A stretch of DNA of 64,000 bases from Roseiarcus sp963721905 (GTDB lineage Bacteria > Pseudomonadota > Alphaproteobacteria > Rhizobiales > Beijerinckiaceae), in the NCBI GenBank assembly GCA_963721905.1, contig CAVRMF010000011.1:62001-126000 (forward strand), given 5' to 3'. Below, piece after piece: positions 54,375 to 63,147 of this stretch (positions within the stretch are counted from its first letter, which is position 1; the number at the start of each line of letters is the position of its first letter). Under the pieces are notes generated by a model, which did not search any database, had not been told where the DNA came from, and saw only the letters and a list, made by a program, of their open reading frames with translations. The position numbers were made by a program, and so were the translations under genes.

Positions 54375-55673
54375 ATGCATTGGCGCGGCGTTGTCGGCGC
54401 ATCCGCTTTGGCTCTATCGGCGATCGTCGGGTCTGACTCCGCGCTCGAGACCGCGCAGTCGCTGACCATTCAGACTTTCTGCGTGGACGCCGCCCACTGC
54501 CCCTTCTGCCATGGCGGCGCAGAGCAGGGCCGGACCGAGGGCGATTTTATCGCGCTCGCCGCCTACCAGCTCGGCCCCGAGAAGCCGATGGATCTGCCGC
54601 CGGCCAACATGACGATGCCTGCGCCGGTCGATCCGAAGAACGTTTATGCCGGCGCGGGCGCGGGCATGTTCAGCCCCGCGGTCGCCGGACACCTTTCGCG
54701 CGTCTATTCGCCCAACCTCACCACCGGCAAGGTCGACGTGATCGACCCCGAAACCTTCAAGGTGATCGAGAGCCTCGACGCCATTCCGAGCCCCGAGCAC
54801 ATTGTGCCGTCCTGGGATCTGCAGACGCTCTGGGTCTCGGGCGACATCAGCTATGGCGGCGGCCATGCCGATGTGATGCCGATCGATCCGAAGACCGGCA
54901 AGCTCGGCCAGGCGATCGAGGTGCCCGATTCCTACAACATGTATTTCACCCCTGACGGCAAGTCGGCGATCCTGGTCGCCGAGGCGATGCGGCGGCTCGA
55001 ATTCCGCGATCCGCACACGATGGCGCTGCAAGGCTACATCGACACGCCGAAATGTTCGGGAATCAACCACGCCGACTTCTCGCCCGACGGCTCCTATGCG
55101 ATCTTCACCTGCGAGTACAACAACGCGCTCGCCAAGGTCGATCTCGTCCATCACACGCTCGTCGAAACGCTCTATCTGTCGCCCGGCCATATCCCGCAGG
55201 ACATCCGCGTCGCGCCTGACGGCTCGGCCTTCTTCGTCGCCGACATGTTGAGGGACGGGCTCGTCGTCATCGACGGCAATATTTTCGGGGAGCTCGGATT
55301 CATTCCGACCGGCGTCGGCGCGCACGGCCTCTATCCGAGCCGCGACGGAACCAAGCTTTATGTCTCCAATCGCGGCACGCACAACATCGCCGGCGTCAAG
55401 AACGGCCAGGGCAGCGTCTCGGTGCTCGACTTCGCAACGCGCAAAGTGATCGCGACGTGGACGATTCCGGGAGGCGGAAGCCCCGACATGGGAAATTTGA
55501 GCGCCGACGGCAAATGGCTGTGGCTCTCAGGCCGCTACGACGGCGTCATCTACGCCTTCAACACCGACGACGGCTCGGTGAAGACGATCCCCGTCGGCGG
55601 CATGCCGCACGGCCTCACGGTGTGGCCGCAGCCGGGGCGCTATTCGCTCGGCCATACGGGCAACATGCGCTAG
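54375..55673 (+). CDS. Exported YncE-like beta-propeller protein with a CxxCH motif
   Basis: The 432-residue protein has a hydrophobic N-terminal signal (MHWRGVVGASALALSAIVGS). A motif CPFCHG near residue 39-44 fits the covalent heme c pattern CxxCH. The rest is a seven-bladed propeller with repeated YVTN-like blades, for example LTTGKVDVIDPETFKVIES, ISYGGGHADVMPIDPKTGKLG, YPSRDGTKLYVSNRGTHN and GSVSVLDFATRKVIATWTIP. Propellers of this kind occur in cytochrome d1-like and surface proteins. The true role, and whether heme is attached, are unknown. It is divergent from polA. An upstream TTG would add one residue. Confidence 0.8.
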   Translation: MHWRGVVGASALALSAIVGSDSALETAQSLTIQTFCVDAAHCPFCHGGAEQGRTEGDFIALAAYQLGPEKPMDLPPANMTMPAPVDPKNVYAGAGAGMFSPAVAGHLSRVYSPNLTTGKVDVIDPETFKVIESLDAIPSPEHIVPSWDLQTLWVSGDISYGGGHADVMPIDPKTGKLGQAIEVPDSYNMYFTPDGKSAILVAEAMRRLEFRDPHTMALQGYIDTPKCSGINHADFSPDGSYAIFTCEYNNALAKVDLVHHTLVETLYLSPGHIPQDIRVAPDGSAFFVADMLRDGLVVIDGNIFGELGFIPTGVGAHGLYPSRDGTKLYVSNRGTHNIAGVKNGQGSVSVLDFATRKVIATWTIPGGGSPDMGNLSADGKWLWLSGRYDGVIYAFNTDDGSVKTIPVGGMPHGLTVWPQPGRYSLGHTGNMR

Positions 55674-55855
55674 CGATTCTCCCCTCTCCCCAAAGGGCGT
55701 TCGCAAGAACGCCCGTCTTTCGACGGGCTATCGCGGGAGAGGGGTTGGGGGTGAGGGGTCCGGCGCGTAAGCGCCACGCGCCTTGCGGCGCGAACCCCTC
55801 ATCCGTCGCCTTCGGCGACACCTTCTCCCGCAAGGGGAGAAGGGCGACCTCATCT
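55674..55855. repeat. Interspersed stem-loop repeat, copy 2
   Basis: A run of hairpins (GGGCGTTC/GAACGCCC, CGTCGCC/GGCGACA and CCTTCTCCC/GGGGAGAAGG) and the segment GGGGTTGGGGGTGAGGGGTC. It shares its outer blocks, in inverted order, with the element at 3376-3532. It is non-coding, downstream of the propeller gene. Confidence 0.8.
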
Positions 55856-55865
55856 GCGCCGGTCG

Positions 55866-56381
55866 ATGCTGGGCGCGCGAATTCCCGCCATGCCGCTTAC
55901 GCCCGAATGGTCGAATTTCTTCACGGCTGAGCTCGGCGCGCTTGCGGCGCTGACCGGCTTCGTCGTCGTGGCGATCTCGATCAACCTCGCGCGCATTCTC
56001 GCCTACCCGTGGCTGCCGAGCCGGGCCGCCGAGGCGCTGATCGCGCCCGTGGGCGCAATCACCGCGACAGGCTTGGTCCTCGTGCCCGATCAAAGCCCCG
56101 CGCTCATCGGAACGGCGATCCTTGCGACCGGCCTCGTGATGCTCCTTGCGCCGATCGTGATCCAGTTACGGTCTTGGAGCCTGCGGAAGGACGTAACGGC
56201 GGTCGAGCGGATGGTGCGCTTTGCAACGAGCGCGGGCCTCGGCCTGATGTTCGTCGTCGGCGCCGCGCTCGTGACGGCTGGCGCGCATGCCGGGCTCGCC
56301 TGGCTCGCCGTCGGCGACATCGCCTGCATCGTCGCCGTCGTGCTCAACGCCTGGGTGCTGATGATCGAGATCTTGCGTTAG
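55866..56381 (+). CDS. Conserved hypothetical membrane protein, four to five helices
   Basis: I do not recognise the family. The 171-residue product has an N-terminal PEWSNFFTAELGALAALTGF followed by helices VVVAISINLARILA, ALIAPVGAITATGLVLV, ALIGTAILATGLVMLLAPIV, MFVVGAALVTAGAHAGLAWL and IACIVAVVLNAWVLMI. ATG at 55,890 (MPLTPEW) may be the true start. Its stop lies 21 bases from the convergent peroxiredoxin gene. Confidence 0.7.
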   Translation: MLGARIPAMPLTPEWSNFFTAELGALAALTGFVVVAISINLARILAYPWLPSRAAEALIAPVGAITATGLVLVPDQSPALIGTAILATGLVMLLAPIVIQLRSWSLRKDVTAVERMVRFATSAGLGLMFVVGAALVTAGAHAGLAWLAVGDIACIVAVVLNAWVLMIEILR

Positions 56382-56402
56382 GCGGGCTTCCGCGAGCTGG
56401 GC

Positions 56403-56891
56403 CTACTTCATCTGCCCCAGGAGATGCTGGGCTCCCGAGACGTCGGCTTTGCCGGTCTCCGGCTCGATGTTGAGCTCCTTGACGACCCCATCGACGACGA
56501 GCATCGAATAACGCTTTGAGCGCAGGCCCAGGCCGCCTGCCGACAGATCGAGATCGAGGCCGAGCGCCTTGGCGAAATTGGCGCTGCCGTCGGCGAGGAA
56601 ATCGATATGGTCCTTGGCGCCGGTCGCCTCTGACCAAGCCGAGAGGACGTGATGGTCGTTGACCGAGGTCATGGCGATCTTGTCGACGCCCTTTTCCTTG
56701 AAAGCGGCTTCGCTGACGATGAAGCCCGGCAGGTGGTTCTTGTGGCAGGTCGGGGTGAAGGCGCCCGGCAGGCCGAACAGCACGACCGTCCTGCCGGCGA
56801 AATAATCCTTCGTCTCGATCGGCTTCGGGCCGTCCGCCGTCACCTGGCGGAGCGTGACGTTGGGCAGGCGTTCGCCGACGTTGATGGTCAT
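56403..56891 (-). CDS. Peroxiredoxin, Prx5 type
   Basis: The 162-residue peroxiredoxin reduces peroxides through its peroxidatic cysteine in PGAFTPTCHKNHLPGF near residue 49. The family sequence VLFGLPGAFTPTC and the SVNDHHVLSAWSEATGA region are diagnostic of the Prx5/AhpE-like hybrid group. No second conserved cysteine is obvious, so it may depend on glutathione or glutaredoxin. It is monocistronic. Confidence 0.93.
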   Translation of the reverse strand: MTINVGERLPNVTLRQVTADGPKPIETKDYFAGRTVVLFGLPGAFTPTCHKNHLPGFIVSEAAFKEKGVDKIAMTSVNDHHVLSAWSEATGAKDHIDFLADGSANFAKALGLDLDLSAGGLGLRSKRYSMLVVDGVVKELNIEPETGKADVSGAQHLLGQMK

Positions 56892-56980
56892 GGGCCGTCC
56901 TTTCGCTGGCGCCGCCCGTGCGGCGGGTTCGGGGAGGATGTTACGCGAACGACGCGCGGTGCGTAAAGCAGCAGTGCTGG

Positions 56981-57093
56981 CCTCGTCCTTCGAGATGCCG
57001 CTGCGCGGCTCCTCAGGATGAGGCCATCAGTGGGTCCTGTTGAAAGAAATCCTCATCCTGAGGAGCGGCCGCCAGGCCGCGTCTCGAAGGACG
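56981..57093. repeat. Inverted pair of CCTTCGAGACGCC-type repeats
   Basis: Two copies of one approximately 42-bp element face each other: CGTCCTTCGAGATGCCG with CTCCTCAGGATGAGG (56,981-57,022), and its reverse complement form at 57,051-57,093. A third copy is at 58,554-58,600. The pair can form a long hairpin between the peroxiredoxin and hydrolase genes. Confidence 0.85.
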
Positions 57094-57128
57094 CGGTTTT
57101 CGCGTCGCACCCAATCGGTTTCGGGACA

Positions 57129-58040
57129 CTACGCCACAGCGCGCTCCCGCGCTTCGACCTTGGCGGCAAAATCGCCGATCGCCCTGAGATAGAGCGCCGC
57201 CGCGGACTCGGTGAAGTCGTGGCCGAGGCCAGGCACAAGCAGAAGCTCCGCCTCGGGGATGCTTTGCGCCGTGTCCTTCCCGTGCGCCGCCAGTATGACG
57301 GGATCGTCGGCGCCGTGAATGACGAGCGCCGGAATTTTCAGCGCCTTCAGCCGGTCGTTGCGCGGCGGCGCGGCGATGACGGCCGCCATCTGGCGCGCCG
57401 CGGCGGGCGGATCGTAGGGGGTGTAGTCTATGCTGCGCCCGAGATAGGCGCGCCGCTCGTCGTCGCTCGCAGGAAAGCCGGGACCGCCGATCGCCTTGAC
57501 CGCGGCGAGCGCGGTCGCGAGGCGATCCTCCCGGCTCGGGCTCGCGGGCATGGCCATCAGGGCCTGCATCGCTTCCGGCCTTTCCCGCGGCAGGCCGGGC
57601 CGTCCGGTGGTCGACATGATGGAGACGAGGCTCTTCGTCTTCGCCGGATGGTTGATCGCAACGAGCTGCGCGATCATGCCGCCCATCGACGCGCCGACCA
57701 CATGCGCACGGCTTATCCCGAGCGCGTCGAGAAGGGCGGCCGCGTCGGCCGCCATGTCGTCGAGGGAATAAGGCGCGACCGGCGTGCGGCCGGCCTCAAG
57801 CTTGGTCATCATCGCTGCAAGGTCCGGCACGCCGAACTGCGCCAAAAAGGTAGAGCGCCCGATGTCGCGATTGTCGAACCGGACGACCCGAAACCCGCGG
57901 GCCACGAGCCCCTCGCAGAGCGAATCCGGCCAGCCGGTCAGCGGCGTGGCGAACCCATGGATCATCAGGATCGCGGGATCGCCGTCGCGCCCGAGGCTCT
58001 CATAGGCGAAGTCGATGCCGTTGGCGCGGACTTGGGGCAT
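57129..58040 (-). CDS. Alpha/beta hydrolase
   Basis: The 303-residue hydrolase has the oxyanion segment MIHGFATPLTGWP, nucleophile serine in VVGASMGGMIAQL near residue 101, acid in VIHGADDPVIL near 235, and histidine in VPGLGHDFTES near 263. Complete catalytic triad; substrate unknown. ATG at 58,040 (MPQVRANGIDF) follows GGAAG; the longer frame to 58,094 overlaps the divergent RidA promoter region. Confidence 0.9.
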   Translation of the reverse strand: MPQVRANGIDFAYESLGRDGDPAILMIHGFATPLTGWPDSLCEGLVARGFRVVRFDNRDIGRSTFLAQFGVPDLAAMMTKLEAGRTPVAPYSLDDMAADAAALLDALGISRAHVVGASMGGMIAQLVAINHPAKTKSLVSIMSTTGRPGLPRERPEAMQALMAMPASPSREDRLATALAAVKAIGGPGFPASDDERRAYLGRSIDYTPYDPPAAARQMAAVIAAPPRNDRLKALKIPALVIHGADDPVILAAHGKDTAQSIPEAELLLVPGLGHDFTESAAALYLRAIGDFAAKVEARERAVA

Positions 58041-58141
58041 GGTTGCGCTTCCTTTGCGAAGGCGTGAGGATAGCCCAGACGGTTGTCGGCTCAAGTCACG
58101 CGCGCCGCATCGGCTTGGCTTACGGGAAAGGGGCGGACATC

Positions 58142-58522
58142 ATGCAATATTTCCAGACGCCGGAGATGAAGGCGCTAGGCCTTCCTTTTAGCGCCGCCGT
58201 CCGTGTCGGCGACATGCTCTATCTCTCCGGCGCGCTCGGCAACCTTCCCGGCACGCTCAAGCTTGCCGAAGGCGGCATGGCCGGTGAGGCGCGCCAGACG
58301 ATGGAGAATATCGGCGCCGTGCTGCGGTTCTGCGGGCTCGACTTCGCCGACGTCGTCAAATGCACCGTGATGCTCGCTGACATGTCGGAATGGGCCGAGT
58401 TCAATAAGGTCTACGTGACCTATTTCGCGCCCGATCGCCTGCCAGCCCGCTCAGCCTTCGGCTGCAGCGGCTTGGCGCTCGATGGACGGCTCGAAGTCGA
58501 GTGCCTCGCCCGCTATCCCTGA
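58142..58522 (+). CDS. RidA/YjgF family protein
   Basis: The 126-residue RidA-type protein is predicted to hydrolyse reactive enamine/imine intermediates. Recognised by AVRVGDMLYLSGALGNLPG, ENIGAVLRFCGLDFADVVKCTVMLADM and the conserved arginine in LPARSAFGCSGLALDGRLEVE. It lies divergent from the alpha/beta hydrolase. The longer frame from 58,043 is not needed. Confidence 0.92.
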   Translation: MQYFQTPEMKALGLPFSAAVRVGDMLYLSGALGNLPGTLKLAEGGMAGEARQTMENIGAVLRFCGLDFADVVKCTVMLADMSEWAEFNKVYVTYFAPDRLPARSAFGCSGLALDGRLEVECLARYP

Positions 58523-58553
58523 CCGGCCGTGGCCAAGAGGCGCCGCGGCTTGG

Positions 58554-58600
58554 GCCTCGTCCTTCGAGACGCCGCTGCGCGGCTCCTCAGGAAGAGGCCA
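58554..58600. repeat. Interspersed repeat, third copy
   Basis: GCCTCGTCCTTCGAGACGCC followed by GCTGCGCGGCTCCTCAGGA matches the elements at 56,981-57,093. It sits between the convergent ends of ridA and padR. Confidence 0.85.
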
Positions 58601-58610
58601 TTCGGCAGGT

Positions 58611-59174
58611 TCAGATCCGCTCGATCGTTTTCGCCGCCGTGTCGAGCGCGTCGACGATCGCCTGGATCTGCTCGGGGCTCGTGGGCCCGCCGCGCAGGCG
58701 CAGGCGGGTCGCGGCGCGAAGGTTCATCATCGCGCGGAGGACCGAGCCCATGCCGCGGGCGCCAGCCTCGTCGCGGTCGCCGAAGCGCTCGAAGATCGCG
58801 TCGACCTGCGCCTTGTTCTCGGCCAGCGTCTTTTCGCCTTCGGGGGTCAGCGTATAGAGCTTGCGCCCCGCCTGATCCTGGCTGGCGCTGGCGTAGCCCA
58901 TCTCCTCGAGCATGGTCAGCGTCGGATAGACGACGCCGGGGCTCGGCGAATACTCGCCCCCGACCCGCTCGCCGAGCTCCTTGATGATCTCGTAGCCGTA
59001 CCGGGGCTTCTCGGCGACCAGCGCGAGAATGACGAGCCGAAGCTCGCCCGCGTCGAACATGCGCCCCTCGCGCCGGCCCATGCCGCCGCCCCGCTCGCGC
59101 CATCGATGGAACGGCCCGCGGCCGAAGCCGCCATGGCCGTGTCGAACATGATCGTCAAAGTGACGATGGAACAT
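58611..59174 (-). CDS. PadR family regulator with His-rich N-terminus (YqjI-like)
   Basis: The 187-residue protein has a histidine/arginine/glycine-rich leader (MFHRHFDDHVRHGHGGFGR) before a PadR winged helix (GELRLVILALVAEKPRYGYEIIKEL, YSPSPGVVYPTLTMLEEMGY). This layout is that of E. coli YqjI, a nickel-responsive repressor of the ferric reductase gene yqjH. Metal sensing by the leader is inferred. Two palindromes lie just upstream at 59,200-59,237, suggesting autoregulation. ATG at 59,174 follows AAAGGAGT. Confidence 0.9.
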   Translation of the reverse strand: MFHRHFDDHVRHGHGGFGRGPFHRWRERGGGMGRREGRMFDAGELRLVILALVAEKPRYGYEIIKELGERVGGEYSPSPGVVYPTLTMLEEMGYASASQDQAGRKLYTLTPEGEKTLAENKAQVDAIFERFGDRDEAGARGMGSVLRAMMNLRAATRLRLRGGPTSPEQIQAIVDALDTAAKTIERI

Positions 59175-59199
59175 TGTGTTACTCCTTTGGTTCCTTTTA

Positions 59200-59237
59200 A
59201 GACATATCAAGTTATGTCTCATACAAAGATATATCTT
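59200..59237. promoter_or_regulatory. Two palindromes upstream of padR, candidate PadR operator
   Basis: AGACATA-N6-TATGTCT (59,200-59,219) contains ACAT-N8-ATGT, and AAGATATATCTT (59,226-59,237) is a 12-bp perfect palindrome. Both are AT-rich islands 25-63 bases before the padR start. Confidence 0.65.
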
Positions 59238-59613
59238 GAACCATTGGAGCGCGCAAGGGGGCCTGGAGAGGTTTTTTTTGAAGGCCCCTCTGGAGGCGTG
59301 GCCGAGGACCATGGATCGGGCGTCGCGATGGAGCCCGGCGCAGGTCGTAGTGCGGTGGAATCGGCGGCTGGAACGTCCACTCGCGCTGGTGCAAAGCAAA
59401 CTCCCAAGTCTTCCGAAGACTGCGCCTGTTATCTCCCTGATAACCGCGAATCATCTCCCTGTTAATGTCTTGTTCCACGACCGCGCGTTTTTTGGTAAGA
59501 CCTTAGAATCAACGGTGTTTTCTCAACAAAAAGCAGTTGGAGACGCCCAATTCTGCCTGTTTTCTCCCTGCTAGCAGGGAATTCGGCTTGGCCCCGCTTT
59601 GCCGGCGGACCGG
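59238..59613. other. Gene-free stretch with CTCCCTG-type repeats
   Basis: No convincing gene is seen in these 376 bases. The block TCTCCCTG(A/T/C)TA occurs at 59,432, 59,454 and 59,563; the last one is half of a perfect 16-bp palindrome TCCCTGCTAGCAGGGA at 59,565-59,580, which might terminate the ghrA-like transcript. Frames on either strand have no recognisable domain. Confidence 0.55.
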
Positions 59614-60559
59614 TCAATATCCCCGCTTCGGATCCACCACATTCCGCAGCGGCTCGCCCCGTTCGAACGCCTCGATCTGGCGGGCGATGGCGGCGGCGAC
59701 GGCGGCGGGGGCGGAGATGGCGGCGTTGTGGGGGCTCACATAGACGGCGGGATGAGCCCATAAGCGCGAGGACGGCGGCAGCGGCTCGTGCTCGAACACG
59801 TCCAGTGAGGCGCCTTTGAGGACGCCCGAGTTCGAGCGCGGCAAGGATGTCGGCTTCGACCTGCAAGCCCCCGCGTCCGGCATTGATAAGCACCGGGCCG
59901 CCGAGCCGACCGCCTTGCTTGAGCTTGGTGAACAGCGAGGCGTTGAGCATGCCGCGCGTCGCCCGCGTCAGCGGCAGGAGGGCGACGAGCAGGTCGGTCT
60001 GGGCGAGGAGGGCGTCGAGGCCGTCCGAGTCGCTGAAGCATTCGATTCCGGGCGCGGATTTCGGCGTCGCGCTCCATGCCGAGACCTTGAAGCCGAGCGC
60101 CTTGAGCTTCGCCGCCGCGTCCATGCCCAACACGCCCAGGCCCAGCACGCCGACTTGAATGTCGCCGGCCTTCGGCTGGCGGTCGTCGTCCGCCCAGACG
60201 CGGTCGCGTTGCTGGCGCTCGTAGCGCCTGAGCTGGCGCAGATGGATCAGCGCATGCATGACGACCCATTCGCTCATGCGGTCGCGCAAGTCCGCATCGA
60301 CGACGCGCACGATCGGGCGGTCCGGCAAAGCGGGATCGGCGAAGAGATGATCGACGCCGGCGCCGAGGGAGAAGATGACGCTAAGGTTCGGCAGGTCCTT
60401 GAGCGCGCCCGGCGGATGGGCCCAGCTCAGCGCGTAGCGGATCGCGGCGCAGTCGAACGGGTCGCCGAGGATTGCGACCTGATGCGAGGGCAGCAGTGCT
60501 TCCAGCCGCGCGCGCCAAGAGGGGGCGTTCCAGCCGGGCGCCGCGAACAGGATGCTCAT
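59614..60559 (-). pseudogene. ghrA: Glyoxylate/hydroxypyruvate reductase A-like 2-hydroxyacid dehydrogenase, frameshifted
   Basis: The first frame contains IFSLGAGVDHLFADP, the Rossmann loop VGVLGLGVLGMDAAAKLKAL, and VLINAGRGGLQVEADILAALE. The conserved continuation GVLKGASLDVFEHEPLPPSS, AHPAVYVSPHNAAISAP with the catalytic histidine, and LRNVVDPKRGY lie in another frame ending at 59,614. Removing one base near 59,827-59,833 (GAACTCGGGC to GACTCGGGC) joins them into a protein of about 314 residues. Its ATG overlaps the deoA stop (ATGA), so it belongs to the nucleoside operon. Confidence 0.78.
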
Positions 60560-61885
60560 TGAGCACCGGCGATGCGCGCGACCACTGGATCGGCGAGAGC
60601 GGGCGGCGCGTCGCTTAGCAAATAAGCAGCGCGGAGGCGGCGCGCAGCGGCCTCAGCCTCGTCGGCGGTCCGCGCATGCACCCGCGCCAGCGGCGCGTCG
60701 GGTCCGACTTCTGCGCCGATCGGCTGGAGCTCGGTGAGCCCGACCGACGGGTCAATCGTATCGGAGGCGCGCGCCCGCCCGCCGCCAAGCTCGACCACGG
60801 CGAGCCCGACGGATCGCACGTCGATTGCGGCGACGAATCCGCGGCCCTGCGACACGACGTCGACGAGAATGGGCGCACGTGGCAGCACTGCATAAGCGTG
60901 CTTCAGAAAATCCTTCGGCCCGCCGAGCGCGGCTGCCATGCGCTCGAAGCGTTCCGCCGCCGCGCCGGAATCGAGCGCGCGCTGCAGCGCCGCGCGCCCC
61001 ACCTCGACGTCCTTCGCGAGTCCGGAGAGCGCCAGCAGTTCGGCGCCGAGCGCCAGCGTCACGCGGTGGAGACGCGGGTCGCGTTTCGCGCCGGTCAGGT
61101 AATCGACGGCGTTGCGGATCTCGACCGCGTTGCCGGCGGCGCTGGCGAGCGGCTCGTTCATGTCGGTGATGAGCGAGACGGTCGGCAGGCCAGCGCCGCT
61201 GGCCACGGTCGCAATACTCTCCGCGAGCTCGCGCGAAGCGTCGAGCGTCGGCATGAAGGCGCCGGAGCCGGTCTTCACGTCCATGACGAGGCCCTGAAGC
61301 CCGGCGGCGAGCTTCTTCGACAGGATCGAGGCGGTGATGAGCGCGACCAACTCGACCGTCGCGGTCACGTCGCGGATCGCGTAGAGGCGCCGGTCGGCGG
61401 GGGCGAGATCGGCCGTCTGGCCGATGATTGCGCAGCCCGCCTCCTTCACCACGCGCCTGAACAGCGCGAGATCGGGTTGCGACACGTAGCCCGGGATCGA
61501 ATTCGAGCTTATCGAGCGTGCCGCCGGTGTGCCCGAGGCCGCGCCCGGAGATCATCGGCACAAAGGCGCCGCACGCTGCGAGCATCGGGGCGAGCATGAG
61601 CGACACGTTGTCGCCGACGCCTCCGGTCGAATGCTTGTCGAGGGTCGGGCCGGAAAGATTCGCCTCGCGCCAGTCGATGGTCGCGCCCGACCCCGTCATC
61701 GCGCGGGTCAGCGCGACCCGCTCGTCGAGCGTCATGCCGCGAAAGAACACCGCCATCGCGAAGGCGGCGGCCTGCCCCTCGGTGACGTCGCCGCTAGTCA
61801 GCCCGGCGATGAATTCGGCGATTTCCGCCTCGCTCAAAGCTCGCCCGTCGCGCTTGGCGCGGATGATCTCCTGCGGCAGGCTCAT
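60556..61885 (-). pseudogene. deoA: Thymidine phosphorylase, frameshifted
   Basis: The N-terminal frame from 61,885 carries LDKHSTGGVGDNVSL and the signature SGRGLGHTGGTLDKLE. It then loses frame at GAATTC (61,499-61,504). The continuation SIPGYVSQPDLALFRRVVKE, CAIIGQTADLAPADRRLYAI, LVMDVKTGSGAFMP and the C-terminal domain lie in the frame ending at 60,556. Removing one T (GAATTCGATCC to GAATCGATCC) gives a normal protein of about 442 residues. It would phosphorolyse thymidine or uridine. Confidence 0.82.
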
Positions 61886-61891
61886 CGACGC

Positions 61892-62704
61892 TTAGGTCCC
61901 GTAGCCGCGGATGAAGGCGCGCAGCAGGCGCTTGAACGCGTCGGAGGCCTTCGCCGCGACTTCCTGCGTCTCCTCGTGGCTGGGGTCGCCGCCCGCGAGG
62001 CCCGCGGCGTAATTGGTGACGACCGAGACGGCGGCGCAGCGGAGGCCCGAGCGGCGGGCGAGAATGACTTCCGGCACTGTCGACATGCCGACGAGGTCGG
62101 CGCCCAGCACGCGCGCGGCGCGGATCTCGGCCGGCGTCTCGAAGCTCGGACCCGAGAACCACATGTAGACGCCATCATAGAGCTCGATATCCGACGCCCG
62201 CGCCGCCTCGTGGAGTTCGGCGATGAGCGTTGCGTCATAGGCCTGGGTCAGCGGCACGAAACGGTCCGGCCCCGAATACCCGATCAAGGGATTGGCGCCG
62301 GCGAAGTTGATATGGTCGCGGATGGCGACCAGCGCCGGGGGCCGCCACTCTTTGTTGAGGCCGCCGGCGGCGTTCGTCAGCAGTAGCGTCTCGCCGCCAA
62401 GCTGACGGAAGGTCTCGATCGCGACCCGCATCGCGTTGGCGGCGCCGCGCTCATAGTAGTGACCGCGTCCCTGAAAGAGCGCAACCTTGCGGCCTTCGAC
62501 GGCCCCGACGACGAGCCGCCCGGCGTGGCCTTCGACGCTCGGCACGGGAAAGCCGGGAATGTCGGCATAGGAGACTGCGATCGCGCCGCTCGCTTCGTTC
62601 ACGAAAGGGCCGAGGCCGGAGCCGAGCACAATCGCGAGCGGCGGAAGCGAGTCGATGGCCTTCGCCCTGAGGGCCATGACCGCGGCGTCCACGCTCTCGT
62701 TCAT
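61892..62704 (-). CDS. punA: Purine-nucleoside phosphorylase
   Basis: The 270-residue trimeric-type purine-nucleoside phosphorylase cleaves inosine and guanosine to base and ribose 1-phosphate. Family regions are IVLGSGLGPFVNEASG, GRGHYYERGAANAMRVAIETF, LTNAAGGLNKEWRPPALVAI, DGVYMWFSGPSFETPAEIRA and VGMSTVPEVILARRSGL. It lies 6 bases upstream of deoA in the salvage operon. Confidence 0.94.
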   Translation of the reverse strand: MNESVDAAVMALRAKAIDSLPPLAIVLGSGLGPFVNEASGAIAVSYADIPGFPVPSVEGHAGRLVVGAVEGRKVALFQGRGHYYERGAANAMRVAIETFRQLGGETLLLTNAAGGLNKEWRPPALVAIRDHINFAGANPLIGYSGPDRFVPLTQAYDATLIAELHEAARASDIELYDGVYMWFSGPSFETPAEIRAARVLGADLVGMSTVPEVILARRSGLRCAAVSVVTNYAAGLAGGDPSHEETQEVAAKASDAFKRLLRAFIRGYGT

Positions 62705-62733
62705 GGGTTGCTCCTCGTTCCCCTCGTCCTGCC

Positions 62734-63147
62734 TCAGGCCGGCAGATGCCCGGGCCCGAAGGATTCCGGCAGCAGATCTGCGAGTTGGAAGGTCTTGCGT
62801 ACGCCCTCGGGCCCGGCGACATGGATCATGGTTCTGGCGTCGGCGAATTCGCGGATGCGCTGCCGGCAGCCGCCGCAGGGTGTGCAGAGCGCTTCGCCGT
62901 CGCCGACGACGCAGATCTCGACAATGCGCCGCTCGCCCGCCAGCGTCATGGCGGAGATCGCGCTCGTCTCCGCGCAGACCCCCTCCGGATAGGCGGCGTT
63001 TTCGACATTGCCGCCGGAGAAGAGCGCGCCGCCGGGCGTCGTGAGCGCGGCACCGACCTTGAAGCGCGAATAGGGCGCATAGGCGTTGGCCTGGGCGGCT
63101 CTTGCCGCCGCGAACAGGGCCGCGAGGGGTTCAGCGCTCCTTGACAT
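62734..63147 (-). CDS. cdd: Cytidine deaminase
   Basis: The 137-residue zinc enzyme deaminates cytidine and deoxycytidine. The catalytic and zinc-binding motifs are VCAETSAI (C-A-E, near residue 58) and PCGGCRQRIRE (PCxxC, near residue 92). The start overlaps the end of the permease gene by 17 bases and the gene is followed by punA after 29 bases. Confidence 0.95.
   Translation of the reverse strand: MSRSAEPLAALFAAARAAQANAYAPYSRFKVGAALTTPGGALFSGGNVENAAYPEGVCAETSAISAMTLAGERRIVEICVVGDGEALCTPCGGCRQRIREFADARTMIHVAGPEGVRKTFQLADLLPESFGPGHLPA

Noticed and set aside
59176..59574. A 132-codon frame divergent from padR as the missing regulated gene
   Set aside because: It has no ribosome-binding site or domain, starts over the padR operator candidates, and includes the CTCCCTG repeats.
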